Shown here piece by piece: positions 9,076 to 16,724 of a stretch of 64,000 nt of DNA. Position numbers and translations under genes: made by a program. The DNA is taken from NCBI RefSeq assembly GCF_024464185.1, contig NZ_JANHAU010000006.1, forward strand, positions 62,001-126,000. The letters are read 5' to 3'. Every line of letters starts with the position of its first letter. Within the stretch, counting starts at the first letter, position 1. The notes beneath the pieces were generated by a model. The model ran no database searches and was not told where the DNA came from. It saw only the letters and a program-made list of their open reading frames with translations. The stretch comes from Haloarchaeobius salinus. GTDB lineage: Archaea; Halobacteriota; Halobacteria; Halobacteriales; Natrialbaceae.

Positions 9076-9768
9076 ATGAGTTCTGCACTGTTCGTCGTCA
9101 GCCAGGAGGGGTACTGGGCGGAGGAGTGCTTCGAGCCACTGACCACGCTGACCGCGGCCGAGGCCGACGTGACCGTGGCCACACCGGACGGCGACCCGCC
9201 GGTCGTCGACGAGCGCTCGCTCGACCCCGACGAGGTCGGGGAGCAGTACGCACAGGAGGCGCGGGAGATCCACGAGACCGACGAGCGTCTCGACGACCCG
9301 GAGCCGCTCGCGACCGTCGACGCCGCAGACTACGACGCGGTCGTGTTCCCCGGCGGCCACGGCACCGTCTGGGACGTCAACCAGGACCGCCACGCTCGCG
9401 GGCTCCTGCGCGACGCCGTCGCCGGCGACGAGGGGAAGGCGCTCGTCGTCTGCCACGCCGCCGGCATCCTCGCGTTCACCCGTGAGGCCGACGGCTCGTT
9501 CCTCGTCGACGGCCGCAGCGTCACCGGCTTCCCGAACGCCTGGGAGGCGGACATCGTCGACGAGCACGACATCATGCCCGACGGCCGCAAGCTCCCGTAC
9601 TGGGTCGAGGACGAGGTGGTCGCGGCCGGCGGTGACTGGGACGCCGAGCTCGAATCGGACACGTCGGTCACCGTCGACGGCGACCTCATCACGGCTCGCG
9701 GCCCGCCGTCGTCGTCCGCGGCCGCCGCGACGCTGCTGTCCGAACTCGGCATCGAGACGCCGATCTGA
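9076..9768 (+). CDS. DJ-1/PfpI family protein (class I glutamine-amidotransferase fold)
   Basis: The 230-residue protein has the DJ-1 core: an early acidic residue in EGYWAEECFEP (glutamate near 16-17), the FPGGHG oxyanion loop (91-96) and the nucleophile elbow VVCHAAG with Cys126-His127. This arrangement matches the Hsp31/GATase1-like subgroup, members of which act as glyoxalase III or protein/nucleotide deglycases. The exact activity is not decided here. An insert of about 30 residues (DERSLDPDEVGEQYAQEAREI) between strand 2 and the catalytic elbow is usual for the longer Hsp31-like members. It appears monocistronic. Confidence 0.85.
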   Translation: MSSALFVVSQEGYWAEECFEPLTTLTAAEADVTVATPDGDPPVVDERSLDPDEVGEQYAQEAREIHETDERLDDPEPLATVDAADYDAVVFPGGHGTVWDVNQDRHARGLLRDAVAGDEGKALVVCHAAGILAFTREADGSFLVDGRSVTGFPNAWEADIVDEHDIMPDGRKLPYWVEDEVVAAGGDWDAELESDTSVTVDGDLITARGPPSSSAAAATLLSELGIETPI

Positions 9769-9810
9769 GACGGCGCGGGACGTGTCGACGGCCAACCGCG
9801 AATCAGTCCC

Positions 9811-9818
9811 TTTTTATC
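9811..9818 (+). promoter_or_regulatory. TATA-like box
   Basis: TTTTTATC lies 23-30 nt before the ATG at 9841, fitting a leaderless transcript for the downstream small gene. Confidence 0.6.
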
Positions 9819-9840
9819 GCCGCCACGGATACTCCGGAGC

Positions 9841-10047
9841 ATGAGCTTCGAGGAAGACGACACCGTCGTCCTGCACGACAAGCACAGCGAGTTCGACGGC
9901 GAGACCGGCACCATCACGCAGGTCATGGACACGATGTTCGGCGACGCCACCTACACCGTCTCCTTCGAGGACGGCCAGGAGCAGGGCATCCCCGAGGACC
10001 AGCTCGAGGCCGCCGAGGCCGACGACGACGAAGACGACGAGGAGTAA
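9841..10047 (+). CDS. DUF1918-like small beta-barrel protein
   Basis: A 68-residue protein with an SH3-like barrel pattern: DTVVLHDKHSEFDGETGTI, ATYTVSFEDGQEQGIPEDQL, followed by a tail of Glu/Asp. This is the pattern of small DUF1918/KOW-like domains, with a conserved Gly-x-x-Gly-x-I turn. Role unknown. Only 25 nt separate it from the COG1325 gene downstream, so it may head that operon. Confidence 0.75.
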   Translation: MSFEEDDTVVLHDKHSEFDGETGTITQVMDTMFGDATYTVSFEDGQEQGIPEDQLEAAEADDDEDDEE

Positions 10048-10072
10048 TCCCGCGAAACGCGGTCCCAGTACA

Positions 10073-10516
10073 ATGGCTTCGGTCCCGTTCCACTACGTCG
10101 ACCTCCGTGCGTTCAGCTATGCGACGGAGGACGAGAAGCGCGTCGAGGACGCCCTCCGTCACTACCTCCCCGAGGAGTTCGAGCTGGAGCGGGCCGAGAG
10201 CAAGGGACACCACGGGGACCGCATCGTCGTCCTCTCCGCCCGCGTGGAGAACGCCGACGACGTGCGCCACGTCCTCGCGAGGCTGGCCGAGGCCCCCGAG
10301 GTCGACCGGCTGGTCGACGAACTCGACGACCGCGTCACCGAGAACTGCGAGTTCTTCGTCCACCTCGACAAGCAGGCCGCGTTCTCGGGCGAGACCGCGC
10401 TGGGTGACGGCATCACGTTCCGGGCGAAGGTCGAGGCGTACCCGGCGAATCGCGAGAAGGCCGTCGTCAACGCCGAGGAGACGCTGGAGCTGTTGGCCGA
10501 CGACGACGAGGAGTAG
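10073..10516 (+). CDS. COG1325 RNA-binding protein of the exosome/RNase P gene cluster
   Basis: A 147-residue protein of the archaeal COG1325 family ('predicted exosome subunit'), beginning with the characteristic VPFHYVDLRAFSYATEDEKRV. It has an alternating alpha/beta fold similar to ribosomal protein L5-like domains. In archaea the gene usually lies next to Rpp30 and Pop5, as here, which suggests a role in RNA processing, possibly with RNase P. Direct biochemical function is not established. The C-terminus is acidic (LLADDDEE). A 192-nt spacer with a palindrome separates it from rnp3. Confidence 0.88.
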   Translation: MASVPFHYVDLRAFSYATEDEKRVEDALRHYLPEEFELERAESKGHHGDRIVVLSARVENADDVRHVLARLAEAPEVDRLVDELDDRVTENCEFFVHLDKQAAFSGETALGDGITFRAKVEAYPANREKAVVNAEETLELLADDDEE

Positions 10517-10629
10517 CACTGGGGTCGCCGGCTCCGTTCGGTTGCGGTCGCGCCTGGTTCTGACCGCCCCAACTCGACCAGCCCCGTGCTCCTCGATTGG
10601 CCGGGGCGCGACGTGGCCACACGGGAGGA

Positions 10630-10648
10630 GTTTACGATGTTTGTAAAC
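10630..10648. promoter_or_regulatory. inverted repeat GTTTAC-N7-GTAAAC upstream of rnp3
   Basis: GTTTACGATGTTTGTAAAC has two perfect 6-bp arms around a 7-nt centre, 61-79 nt before the rnp3 ATG. It lies in an A/T-rich pocket of a G+C-rich spacer. Candidate operator or promoter element; the regulator is unknown. Confidence 0.5.
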
Positions 10649-10708
10649 CAACGGTGTCCCCGACAGGGAACCGGAACCCTAAGGGAAGCCGCCGAGAGAC
10701 GGCGAGCC

Positions 10709-11413
10709 ATGTACGAGGCCGTCCACGCTCACCCGGACGGCGACGCGACCGTCGCCCGCTACGCCCACACGGCCGCCAGCTACGGCTTCGACGGCGTCGT
10801 GGTGCGGAACCACGGCGACGCCCGCGCCGACTACGACGCCGAGCGAATCCGCGAGGAGACGGGCGTCGACGTGGTGCACGGCATGGAGATCCGCGCGGAC
10901 GACCCCTCGCAGGCGAGCGGCTACGTCGGCAACTACCGGGGCGACCACACCCTCCTGCTGGTCCACGGCGGGACGAACGCGATGAACCGGTTCGCGGTCG
11001 AACAGGACCGCGTGGACGTGCTCGCACACCCGATGCGTGGCGACGGCGACGTGAACCACGTGCTGGCGAAGGCCGCCGTCGAGCACGGCGTGCGGCTGGA
11101 GTTCGACCTGAGCCGGGTCTGTCGGCTCTCCGGCGGCGGTCGCGTGCAGGCGCTCCGGGGCCTGCGGAAGCTCGCCGAGCTGGTCGACTACTACGACGCG
11201 CCGTTCGTCGTCAGCGCCGACCCGACGAGCCACCTGCAGCTGCGTGCCCCGCGCGAGCTGGCCGCCGTCGGCGAGATAATCGGGCTCGGCGAGGAGCGCA
11301 TCAGGGAGGGCCTTGCCGAGTGGGGGCGGCTCGCGGAGCGCAACCGCGAGCGCCAGTCCGAGTCCTTCATAGAACCCGGCGTGCGTAGAGGCCGGTATGA
11401 AGAGGACGCTTGA
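10709..11413 (+). CDS. rnp3: ribonuclease P protein component 3 (Rpp30)
   Basis: Rpp30 is one of the archaeal RNase P proteins that support 5' maturation of tRNA by the RNA subunit. The protein adopts a PHP-like TIM barrel; visible marks are MYEAVHAHPDG, GFDGVVVRNHGD, the VVHGMEIRADDPSQASGYVG segment and VVSADPTSHLQLRAPRELAAVG. The ATG at 10709 gives 234 residues, close to family size; the frame upstream is open but carries no family sequence. The end overlaps the following methyltransferase by 17 nt, so the two are coupled. rnp2, the other RNase P subunit in the window, lies one gene downstream. Confidence 0.93.
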   Translation: MYEAVHAHPDGDATVARYAHTAASYGFDGVVVRNHGDARADYDAERIREETGVDVVHGMEIRADDPSQASGYVGNYRGDHTLLLVHGGTNAMNRFAVEQDRVDVLAHPMRGDGDVNHVLAKAAVEHGVRLEFDLSRVCRLSGGGRVQALRGLRKLAELVDYYDAPFVVSADPTSHLQLRAPRELAAVGEIIGLGEERIREGLAEWGRLAERNRERQSESFIEPGVRRGRYEEDA

Positions 11414-12011
11414 GGAACACGCCGCCCGCTTCGACGAGGTCGCCGGGGAGTACGACGACGAGCACAACCAGACCGACGAGTACCGCGCCTGCGTCTCGCT
11501 CGTGTTGGACCACGCCCGCGACGCCCTCTCGGGCACCGAAACGGTGCTCGACGTGGGCTGTGGAACCGGCGCAATCGGGCTCTCGCTCGCCGGGGACGCG
11601 GGAAAGGTGGTCTTCCGCGACATCAGCCAGGGGATGCTCGACGAGGCGCGCCGGAAGGCCGACGAGGCCGGACTCGAGAACGTCGAGTTCGGCGAGGGGA
11701 GCTTCCGCGAGCCGGACTACGGGGGGGACGTGGCGGTGGTCGTCTCGAACTTCGCGATGCACCACCTCTCCGACGAGGAGAAGCGCGAGGCCATCGACGT
11801 GCTCGCCGGGCTCGGGCCGGACCGCATCGTCCTCGGCGACGTGATGTTCTTCGGCGAACCCGACCCGGACGAGCCGTTCTACTCGCCCGAGGTCGACGAC
11901 CCCTCCACCGTCGGACACCTCGCGGACTGCTTCACCGACGCGGGCTACGCGCTCATCGCGGTCGAGCCGGTCCACGACCAGGTCGGCGTGCTCGTCGGCG
12001 AGCGCGTCTGA
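11397..12011 (+). CDS. class I SAM-dependent methyltransferase between rnp3 and rnp2
   Basis: A 204-residue Rossmann methyltransferase: motif I VLDVGCGTGAIGLSLAG (about 49-65), acidic loop VVFRDISQGMLDEA, motif with NVEFGEGSFREPDYGGDVAVVVSNFAMHHL (motif IV/post), and GPDRIVLGDVMFF near residue 145. The substrate is unknown. Its place between the two RNase P genes, with the start inside rnp3, is a conserved haloarchaeal arrangement as far as I recall and suggests an RNA or translation-related substrate, but this is inference. Confidence 0.85.
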   Translation: MKRTLEEHAARFDEVAGEYDDEHNQTDEYRACVSLVLDHARDALSGTETVLDVGCGTGAIGLSLAGDAGKVVFRDISQGMLDEARRKADEAGLENVEFGEGSFREPDYGGDVAVVVSNFAMHHLSDEEKREAIDVLAGLGPDRIVLGDVMFFGEPDPDEPFYSPEVDDPSTVGHLADCFTDAGYALIAVEPVHDQVGVLVGERV

Positions 12012-12064
12012 GCCGACCATCGACTTCGAGAGGTTGAAGCGGCCACCGCCCGAACACCCGGACA

Positions 12065-12544
12065 GTGAAGCACCTCCCGAAGCACCTCCGGCCGCGCTAC
12101 CGCTACCTCGCGGTCGAACTGGAGTCGACGCCGGACGCCTCGCTCTCGCGGCGGTCGTTCCAGCGCGAGCTCTGGTACGCGGCGGGGAACCTGCTCGGCG
12201 ACCCCGGCAGCGCCGATACCGACTGCACGGTCGTCCGCTTCTCGTTCTCCGAGGGGACCGGCGAGGCGGTCGTCCGCGCACGACACGGTCACGCCGACGC
12301 CGCACGGGCCGCACTGACCTGCGTGGCGAGCGTCGATGGACACGACCTCGGCGTCGTCGTGCGGGGGATTTCCGGGACGATACGGGCCTGTGAAGAAAAG
12401 TATTTAGGACGGCCGAGGCAAACCTCGGCCCAGAGAACCGTCGCGTTCGAGGACGACGAACGACCGGCAGTCGAGCGGGAGGGCGTTCTCGACGTGCGAG
12501 TCGACGACCGGTACGTCGGCGCGACGAACACGGATTTCGAGTGA
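12065..12544 (+). CDS. rnp2: ribonuclease P protein component 2 (Pop5)
   Basis: Pop5 pairs with Rpp30 on the archaeal RNase P RNA. The start is GTG, giving MKHLPKHLRPRYRYLAVELE, the standard Pop5 N-terminus. The ferredoxin-like fold continues with RSFQRELWYAAGNLLGD and ISGTIRACEEKYLGR. At 159 residues it is of normal haloarchaeal length; the tail after residue ~118 is variable. A perfect 8-bp-arm hairpin (12411-12430) lies inside the reading frame right after the conserved ACEEKYLG segment. psmA starts 6 nt after the stop. Confidence 0.92.
   Translation: MKHLPKHLRPRYRYLAVELESTPDASLSRRSFQRELWYAAGNLLGDPGSADTDCTVVRFSFSEGTGEAVVRARHGHADAARAALTCVASVDGHDLGVVVRGISGTIRACEEKYLGRPRQTSAQRTVAFEDDERPAVEREGVLDVRVDDRYVGATNTDFE
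12411..12430. repeat. perfect 8-bp-arm hairpin inside rnp2
   Basis: GGCCGAGGCAAACCTCGGCC forms a perfect stem with a 4-nt loop. It is within the rnp2 coding sequence, 121-140 nt before psmA, immediately after the A/T-rich stretch AAAAGTATTTAG. It could be an RNA processing or pausing site between rnp2 and psmA. Confidence 0.6.
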
Positions 12545-12550
12545 CACACA

Positions 12551-13339
12551 ATGCAGGGACAACAACAGCAGGCGTACGACCGGGGTATCACCATCTTCTC
12601 CCCGGACGGGCGTCTCTACCAGGTCGAGTACGCCCGCGAGGCGGTCAAACGCGGGACGGCGAGCATCGGCGTCCGAACAGCGGAGGGGGTCGTCCTCGCG
12701 GTCGACAAGCGCATCCGCTCCCCGCTGATGGAGCGCACGAGCGTCGAGAAGATCCACAAGGCCGACGACCACGTCGGCATCGCGAGCGCGGGCCACGTCG
12801 CCGACGCACGCAAGCTCATCGACTTCACGCGCCGCGACGCACAGGTCAACCAGCTCCGCTACGGCGAGCCGATCGGCATCGAGACGCTGACGAAGCACGT
12901 CACCGACCACATCCAGCAGTACACGCAGGTCGGCGGCGCGCGCCCGTTCGGCGTCGCGCTCATCGTCGGCGGCGTCGAGGACGGTGAACCGCGACTCTAC
13001 GAGACCGACCCGTCGGGCACCCCCTACGAGTGGAAGGCGCTCGCGGTCGGCGCGGACCGCGGCGAGATCCAGGAGTACCTCGAGACGAACTACGACGACG
13101 ACGCCGACCTCGAGGGCGGCATCGAGCTCGCGCTCTCGGCGCTCGCGACGGCCAACGAGGGAGAGCTGCGCCCCGAGGGTGTCGGGATAGCGACCGTCGA
13201 CGCCGAGTCCGAGCAGTTCGTCGAGCTGACCGACGACGAGACCGAGGAGTACCTAGCGGCCTACGACCTGCTCGCGGCCGAGGAGGACGACGACGCTGGC
13301 GACGCGGACGACGAGGCCGACGACGACTCCGAGGAGTGA
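12551..13339 (+). CDS. psmA: proteasome subunit alpha
   Basis: A 262-residue 20S proteasome alpha subunit, forming the outer rings that gate entry to the proteolytic chamber and bind PAN. The N-terminal gating segment and signature YDRGITIFSPDGRLYQVEYA with following REAVKRGTASIG are complete. It lacks the propeptide and catalytic threonine of beta subunits, as expected. The C-terminal ~25 residues are strongly acidic and likely disordered, common in haloarchaeal alpha1 subunits. A short 6-nt gap to rnp2 indicates co-transcription; SBDS follows behind its own TATA-like box. Confidence 0.96.
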   Translation: MQGQQQQAYDRGITIFSPDGRLYQVEYAREAVKRGTASIGVRTAEGVVLAVDKRIRSPLMERTSVEKIHKADDHVGIASAGHVADARKLIDFTRRDAQVNQLRYGEPIGIETLTKHVTDHIQQYTQVGGARPFGVALIVGGVEDGEPRLYETDPSGTPYEWKALAVGADRGEIQEYLETNYDDDADLEGGIELALSALATANEGELRPEGVGIATVDAESEQFVELTDDETEEYLAAYDLLAAEEDDDAGDADDEADDDSEE

Positions 13340-13360
13340 CCACCCGTCACGGGAAACACC

Positions 13361-13368
13361 TTTTTAAT
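13361..13368 (+). promoter_or_regulatory. TATA-like box before SBDS
   Basis: TTTTTAAT is 22-29 nt before the SBDS ATG, in the 50-nt spacer after psmA. It suggests the SBDS gene has its own leaderless transcript in addition to any read-through. Confidence 0.6.
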
Positions 13369-13389
13369 CACCCCGCGTAAGGTTCGGGT

Positions 13390-14115
13390 ATGATTTCGCT
13401 CGACGAAGCGGTGACCGCGCGACTGGAGAGCCACGGTGCGCGGTTCGAGGTTCTCGTCGACCCCGACGCCGCGCTGGCGATCAAACGAGACGAGTTCGAG
13501 GGCGACCTGGAGGACGTCATCGCGGCCGAGGACGTGTTCGAGGACGCCTCCCGCGGCGACCGCCCCGCCGAGAGTGACCTCGAGAAGGTGTTCGAGACAA
13601 CCGACCCGATGGAGATCATCCCCGAGGTCATCAAGCGCGGGGAGATCCAGATAACCGCGGACCAGCGCCGCGAGATGCAGGAACAGAAGCGGAAGCAGCT
13701 CGTGAACAAGATCGCCCGGAACGCGGTCAACCCGCAGATGGACGACGCGCCCCACCCACCGGAGCGCATCGAGTCCGCGCTGGAGCAGGCCGGCTTCAAG
13801 GTCGACCCGATGGAGCCCGTCGAGAGCCAGGTCGACGACGCGCTCGACGCGCTCCGACCGGTCATCCCCATCCGGTTCGACGAGGTCACGGTGGCGGTCC
13901 ACGTTCCGGCGGACTACGCGGGCAGCACGCAGGCCCAGGTCCGGAGCTACGGCGAGCTCGAACGCGAGGAGTGGCAGAACGACGGCTCGTGGATCGGCGT
14001 CGTCCGCTTCCCTGCGGGGATGCAGAACGACTTCTACGACATGGTCAACGACCGGACCAGCGGCACCGCCGAGACGCGCATCGTCAAGGACGAGGACGAG
14101 CTGAGCACGCGGTAG
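13390..14115 (+). CDS. sbds: ribosome maturation protein SBDS (Sdo1)
   Basis: A 241-residue archaeal SBDS protein, which in eukaryotes helps release eIF6/aIF6 from the large ribosomal subunit. Domain I (1-90) has the family start MISLDEAVTARLESHGARFEVLVDPDAAL; domain II contains ITADQRREMQEQKRKQLVNKIARNAVNPQ; domain III (about 165-235) is the ferredoxin-like repeat with RPVIPIRFDEVTVAVHVPA. All three are complete. It ends the RNase P/proteasome gene run and is followed directly by a strong hairpin. Confidence 0.95.
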   Translation: MISLDEAVTARLESHGARFEVLVDPDAALAIKRDEFEGDLEDVIAAEDVFEDASRGDRPAESDLEKVFETTDPMEIIPEVIKRGEIQITADQRREMQEQKRKQLVNKIARNAVNPQMDDAPHPPERIESALEQAGFKVDPMEPVESQVDDALDALRPVIPIRFDEVTVAVHVPADYAGSTQAQVRSYGELEREEWQNDGSWIGVVRFPAGMQNDFYDMVNDRTSGTAETRIVKDEDELSTR

Positions 14116-14145
14116 GGCCGTCGCGAGACTCGCCTCTCGACGGCC
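14116..14145 (+). terminator. hairpin directly after the SBDS stop codon
   Basis: GGCCGTCGCGAG and CTCTCGACGGCC are complementary over 12 positions with one mismatch, around a 6-nt loop. The stem starts on the base after the TAG. There is no T-run, so it may act as an RNA 3'-end stabiliser rather than as the terminator itself. Confidence 0.55.
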
Positions 14146-14251
14146 AGTGACGGTCCTACCGGCTGTCGGTCACGACGTACCGGTCGCTCACTCGTCGAGG
14201 TCCACGCCGCCGAAAATCGACCCGCGGGAGGCCGGAGAGCGCCGCCGTCGA

Positions 14252-14578
14252 TTATCCCTTCTTGAAGCCGACCATGAAGCCGCCGGTGAAGCCCGCGCCG
14301 ATGGACAGCGTGGAGAGGATCGGCTCGACCCAGCCGGTGTCGACCTCCTGTGCGCCCTCGGCAGCGCCGAGGATGCCGCCGCTGAGCTCGTCCCACTTCA
14401 CGCTGATGTAGCCCTTCGATTCGAGGAACTTGAACAGCGCCAGTTCGATGCCGACGAGGATGGCGATGATCTTCGCCACCTTCTTCGCCGCGAACCCGAT
14501 GAGGCCGCCGATGACCGCCCCCGTCCCGAACTCCAGCCCGAGTTGCTGGGGGTCGATGGCCAGCTGTAGGGATAGCAT
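14252..14578 (-). CDS. FUN14 family small membrane protein
   Basis: A 108-residue protein with the FUN14 pattern: QQLGLEFGTGAVIGGLIGFA, then a Lys-rich turn and a hydrophobic helix KVAKIIAILVGIELALFKFL, and a final glycine-rich helix SIGAGFTGGFMVGFKKG. Two to three membrane helices with GxxxG faces are typical of FUN14 proteins; the archaeal role is unknown. The ATG at 14578 is supported by a TATA-like box 23-30 nt upstream on the reverse strand; longer frames upstream overlap the hflX gene on the other strand and are not believable. Confidence 0.85.
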   Translation of the reverse strand: MLSLQLAIDPQQLGLEFGTGAVIGGLIGFAAKKVAKIIAILVGIELALFKFLESKGYISVKWDELSGGILGAAEGAQEVDTGWVEPILSTLSIGAGFTGGFMVGFKKG

Positions 14579-14600
14579 ATCCTGATACGGACGCGACTGC

Positions 14601-14608
14601 TGAATAAG
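14601..14608 (-). promoter_or_regulatory. TATA-like box of the FUN14 gene
   Basis: The reverse strand reads CTTATTCA 23-30 nt before the ATG. A second A/T-rich block (TTAAATA on the reverse strand) lies about 20 nt further upstream. Confidence 0.55.
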
Positions 14609-14887
14609 TCTTTTGGGACCTGTATTTAACAGAGTGCGGGAGGGCGGTACGATTCGGTGGTCGGGACTGACGACCGACACGAACCGCTGGGCGGGCGGGA
14701 GTACGGTCCCGTTACCGGGCTGTCGCAGGGAGAGATTCAAGAGGGGTGAGCGGCTACAGCCGGTATGCAACGTGTTCGCAGAATCGAGGTGGCGGACCGC
14801 CGAGCCTGAGGTTCGCCGCCCGGCGGGCAGCGCCCCGCTGGGAGCGTCGCAGTATCGACCGGCCGGCCGCCCGGCCGAGGTGACCCG
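14609..14887. other. gene-free spacer between divergent FUN14 and hflX
   Basis: The full spacer between the two start codons is 309 nt. Apart from the FUN14 promoter at its left end it is G+C-rich, with short self-complementary stretches such as GGCCGGCC and GCCCGGCGGGC in the last 80 nt. No convincing reading frame or RNA gene is visible, and no obvious TATA box directly precedes hflX, which may have a leader. Confidence 0.5.
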
Positions 14888-16180
14888 ATGAGAGCCATCG
14901 TCGCGAAGCGCGTCGACAGCGGCGTCGCCGACACCGAGGAGATACGCCAGCTCGCAGCGGCGGCGGGCTACGACGTGGTCGCGGAGCTGACGCAGTCCCG
15001 GACCGCCGACCCGGCGCTCCAGCTGGGCGAGGGGAAGGCCGACGAGCTGGCGGCGCTCGCCGCCCGGGAGGACGCGGACACGGTCATCTTCGACAACCGG
15101 CTCGGGCCGTACCAGATGTACAACCTGGGACAGAAGCTCCCGGACGACACGGAGCTGATGGACCGGTTCACGCTCATCCTGGAGATCTTCGGCCAGCGCG
15201 CCCAGACACGCAAGGCACAGCTCCAGGTCGAGCTGGCGGAGCTCCGGTACGAGCTCCCGCGCGCCGAGGCCAAGACCAGCCTCGCCAAGCGCGACGAGCA
15301 CCCCGGCTTCATGGGGCTGGGCGAGTACGACGAGAGCCGCGAGCAGGACATCAAGGACCAGATCTCCCGCATCCGGGACGAACTGGCCCGTATCGAGCAG
15401 ACCGAGCAGGACCGCCGCGAGCGCCGCCACGAGGCCGGCTTCGACCTCGTCGCGCTCGCCGGCTACACCAACGCGGGGAAGTCGACGCTCCTGCGCCGGC
15501 TGGCGACGGACCTCGACGTGGGCGAGAACGAGGACCTGCATCCCGACCTCGACGCGACCGCCGAGTCCGAGGACCGGTTGTTCACGACGCTGGGGACGAC
15601 GACCCGGCGGGCGGACATCGACGACCGCGACGTGCTGCTGACGGACACGGTCGGGTTCATCTCCGACCTGCCCCACTGGCTCGTCGAGTCGTTCAAGTCC
15701 ACGCTCGACTCGGTGTACCGGGCCGACCTCGTGCTGCTGGTCGTCGACGTGAGCGAGCCCGTCGAGGAGATCCGCGAGAAGCTCGTCACGTCCCACGACA
15801 CGCTGTACGAGCGCAACGAGGCCCCCATCGTCACCGTGCTGAACAAGATCGACAAGGTCGACGCCGAGGCGCTCGCCGAGAAGCGCGAGGCGCTCTCCGC
15901 GCTCGCGCCGAACCCCGTCGCGGTGTCGGGCATGGAGGGCCTGAACGTCGACGAGCTGCGCGAGCGCATCGTCCACGAACTGCCGGACTGGGAGCGCGAG
16001 CGGCTCGTCCTCCCGATGACGGACGACACGATGAGCCTCGTCTCGTGGATCCACGACAACGCGAACGTCGACGACGTCACCTACGGCGACGAGGACGTCG
16101 TGGTCGACTTCGAGGCGCGGCCGGCCGTGGTCGAGAAAGCACGGTCGCGGGCGGGCGACCTCTCGACGCCGGTGCAGTAA
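14888..16180 (+). CDS. hflX: GTPase HflX
   Basis: A 430-residue HflX GTPase, which binds the large ribosomal subunit and in bacteria splits stalled ribosomes. The N-terminal HflX domain (1-180) includes LGEGKADELAALAAREDADTV, FDNRLGPYQMYNLGQKL and the helical QTRKAQLQVELAELRYELPR. The G domain carries G1 GYTNAGKST (192-200), G3 DTVGF (253-257) and G4 NKID (319-322). Between G1 and the switch I segment (LFTTLGTT) sits an acidic insert of about 20 residues (211-230), which looks specific to haloarchaea. It is otherwise complete and appears monocistronic. Confidence 0.95.
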   Translation: MRAIVAKRVDSGVADTEEIRQLAAAAGYDVVAELTQSRTADPALQLGEGKADELAALAAREDADTVIFDNRLGPYQMYNLGQKLPDDTELMDRFTLILEIFGQRAQTRKAQLQVELAELRYELPRAEAKTSLAKRDEHPGFMGLGEYDESREQDIKDQISRIRDELARIEQTEQDRRERRHEAGFDLVALAGYTNAGKSTLLRRLATDLDVGENEDLHPDLDATAESEDRLFTTLGTTTRRADIDDRDVLLTDTVGFISDLPHWLVESFKSTLDSVYRADLVLLVVDVSEPVEEIREKLVTSHDTLYERNEAPIVTVLNKIDKVDAEALAEKREALSALAPNPVAVSGMEGLNVDELRERIVHELPDWERERLVLPMTDDTMSLVSWIHDNANVDDVTYGDEDVVVDFEARPAVVEKARSRAGDLSTPVQ

Positions 16181-16199
16181 GGCTGACCGGCCCCCGGCG

Positions 16200-16724
16200 T
16201 TACTCGACCCGTTCTTTCGTCTTCTCGACCACGCTGACGCCCTCGATTCGGGTCTCGGGGTACTCGCCGTCGTCGTCCTTCTCGGCCGCCTTCACCATGT
16301 CCCAGACGACGTTCAACCCCGTCGTCACGCCCTCCAGTGCCTCCATCTCGCAGCCGGTCTTCCCGGTCGTCTCGACGGCGACGGTCAGCCTGACGCGGTC
16401 GTCGGCGACCTCGAACGCGGTGTCGACGTTGGTGATGGGGATCTGGTGGCACATCGGGATGGTCTCCCAGGTGTGCTTGACCGCCTGGATGGCCCCGATT
16501 CGAGCCGTCGCGAGCACGTCGCCCTTCTCGACCTCGTTCGCACGGATGGCGTCGACAGTCGACTCGCGGAGGCGGATGGTCCCCTCCGCGACGGCCCGTC
16601 GCCGGGAGTCCGGCTTCGCGCCGACGTCAACCATCTGAGCGTCGCCGTCGTCGTCGACGTGGGTGAGGTCGCGGGCGTCGCCGGTCGGCTCGCTGTCCTC
16701 GCCTGCCGCCCCACCCTCAGACAT
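16200..16724 (-). CDS. moaC: cyclic pyranopterin monophosphate synthase MoaC
   Basis: MoaC completes cyclic pyranopterin monophosphate formation in molybdenum-cofactor synthesis. The 174-residue protein has the signature blocks AQMVDVGAKPDSRRRAVAEG, KGDVLATARIGAIQAVK, TWETIPMCHQIPITNVD and the catalytic-region GKTGCEMEALEGVTTGLNVVWDMVK. The ATG at 16724 lies 8 nt inside the end of nnr, so the genes are coupled. An acidic extension of about 15 residues precedes the conserved core. The other molybdopterin genes are not in the window. Confidence 0.95.
   Translation of the reverse strand: MSEGGAAGEDSEPTGDARDLTHVDDDGDAQMVDVGAKPDSRRRAVAEGTIRLRESTVDAIRANEVEKGDVLATARIGAIQAVKHTWETIPMCHQIPITNVDTAFEVADDRVRLTVAVETTGKTGCEMEALEGVTTGLNVVWDMVKAAEKDDDGEYPETRIEGVSVVEKTKERVE

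Noticed and set aside
12541-13380. Overlapping Arg-rich frames within psmA
   Set aside because: They are alternative-frame shadows of the proteasome gene, whose protein is unmistakable.
14252-16054. A 600-codon open frame on the reverse strand across hflX
   Set aside because: Only its last 108 codons belong to the FUN14 protein. The rest is antisense to hflX and its product has no recognisable domains; in G+C-rich DNA such shadows are common.
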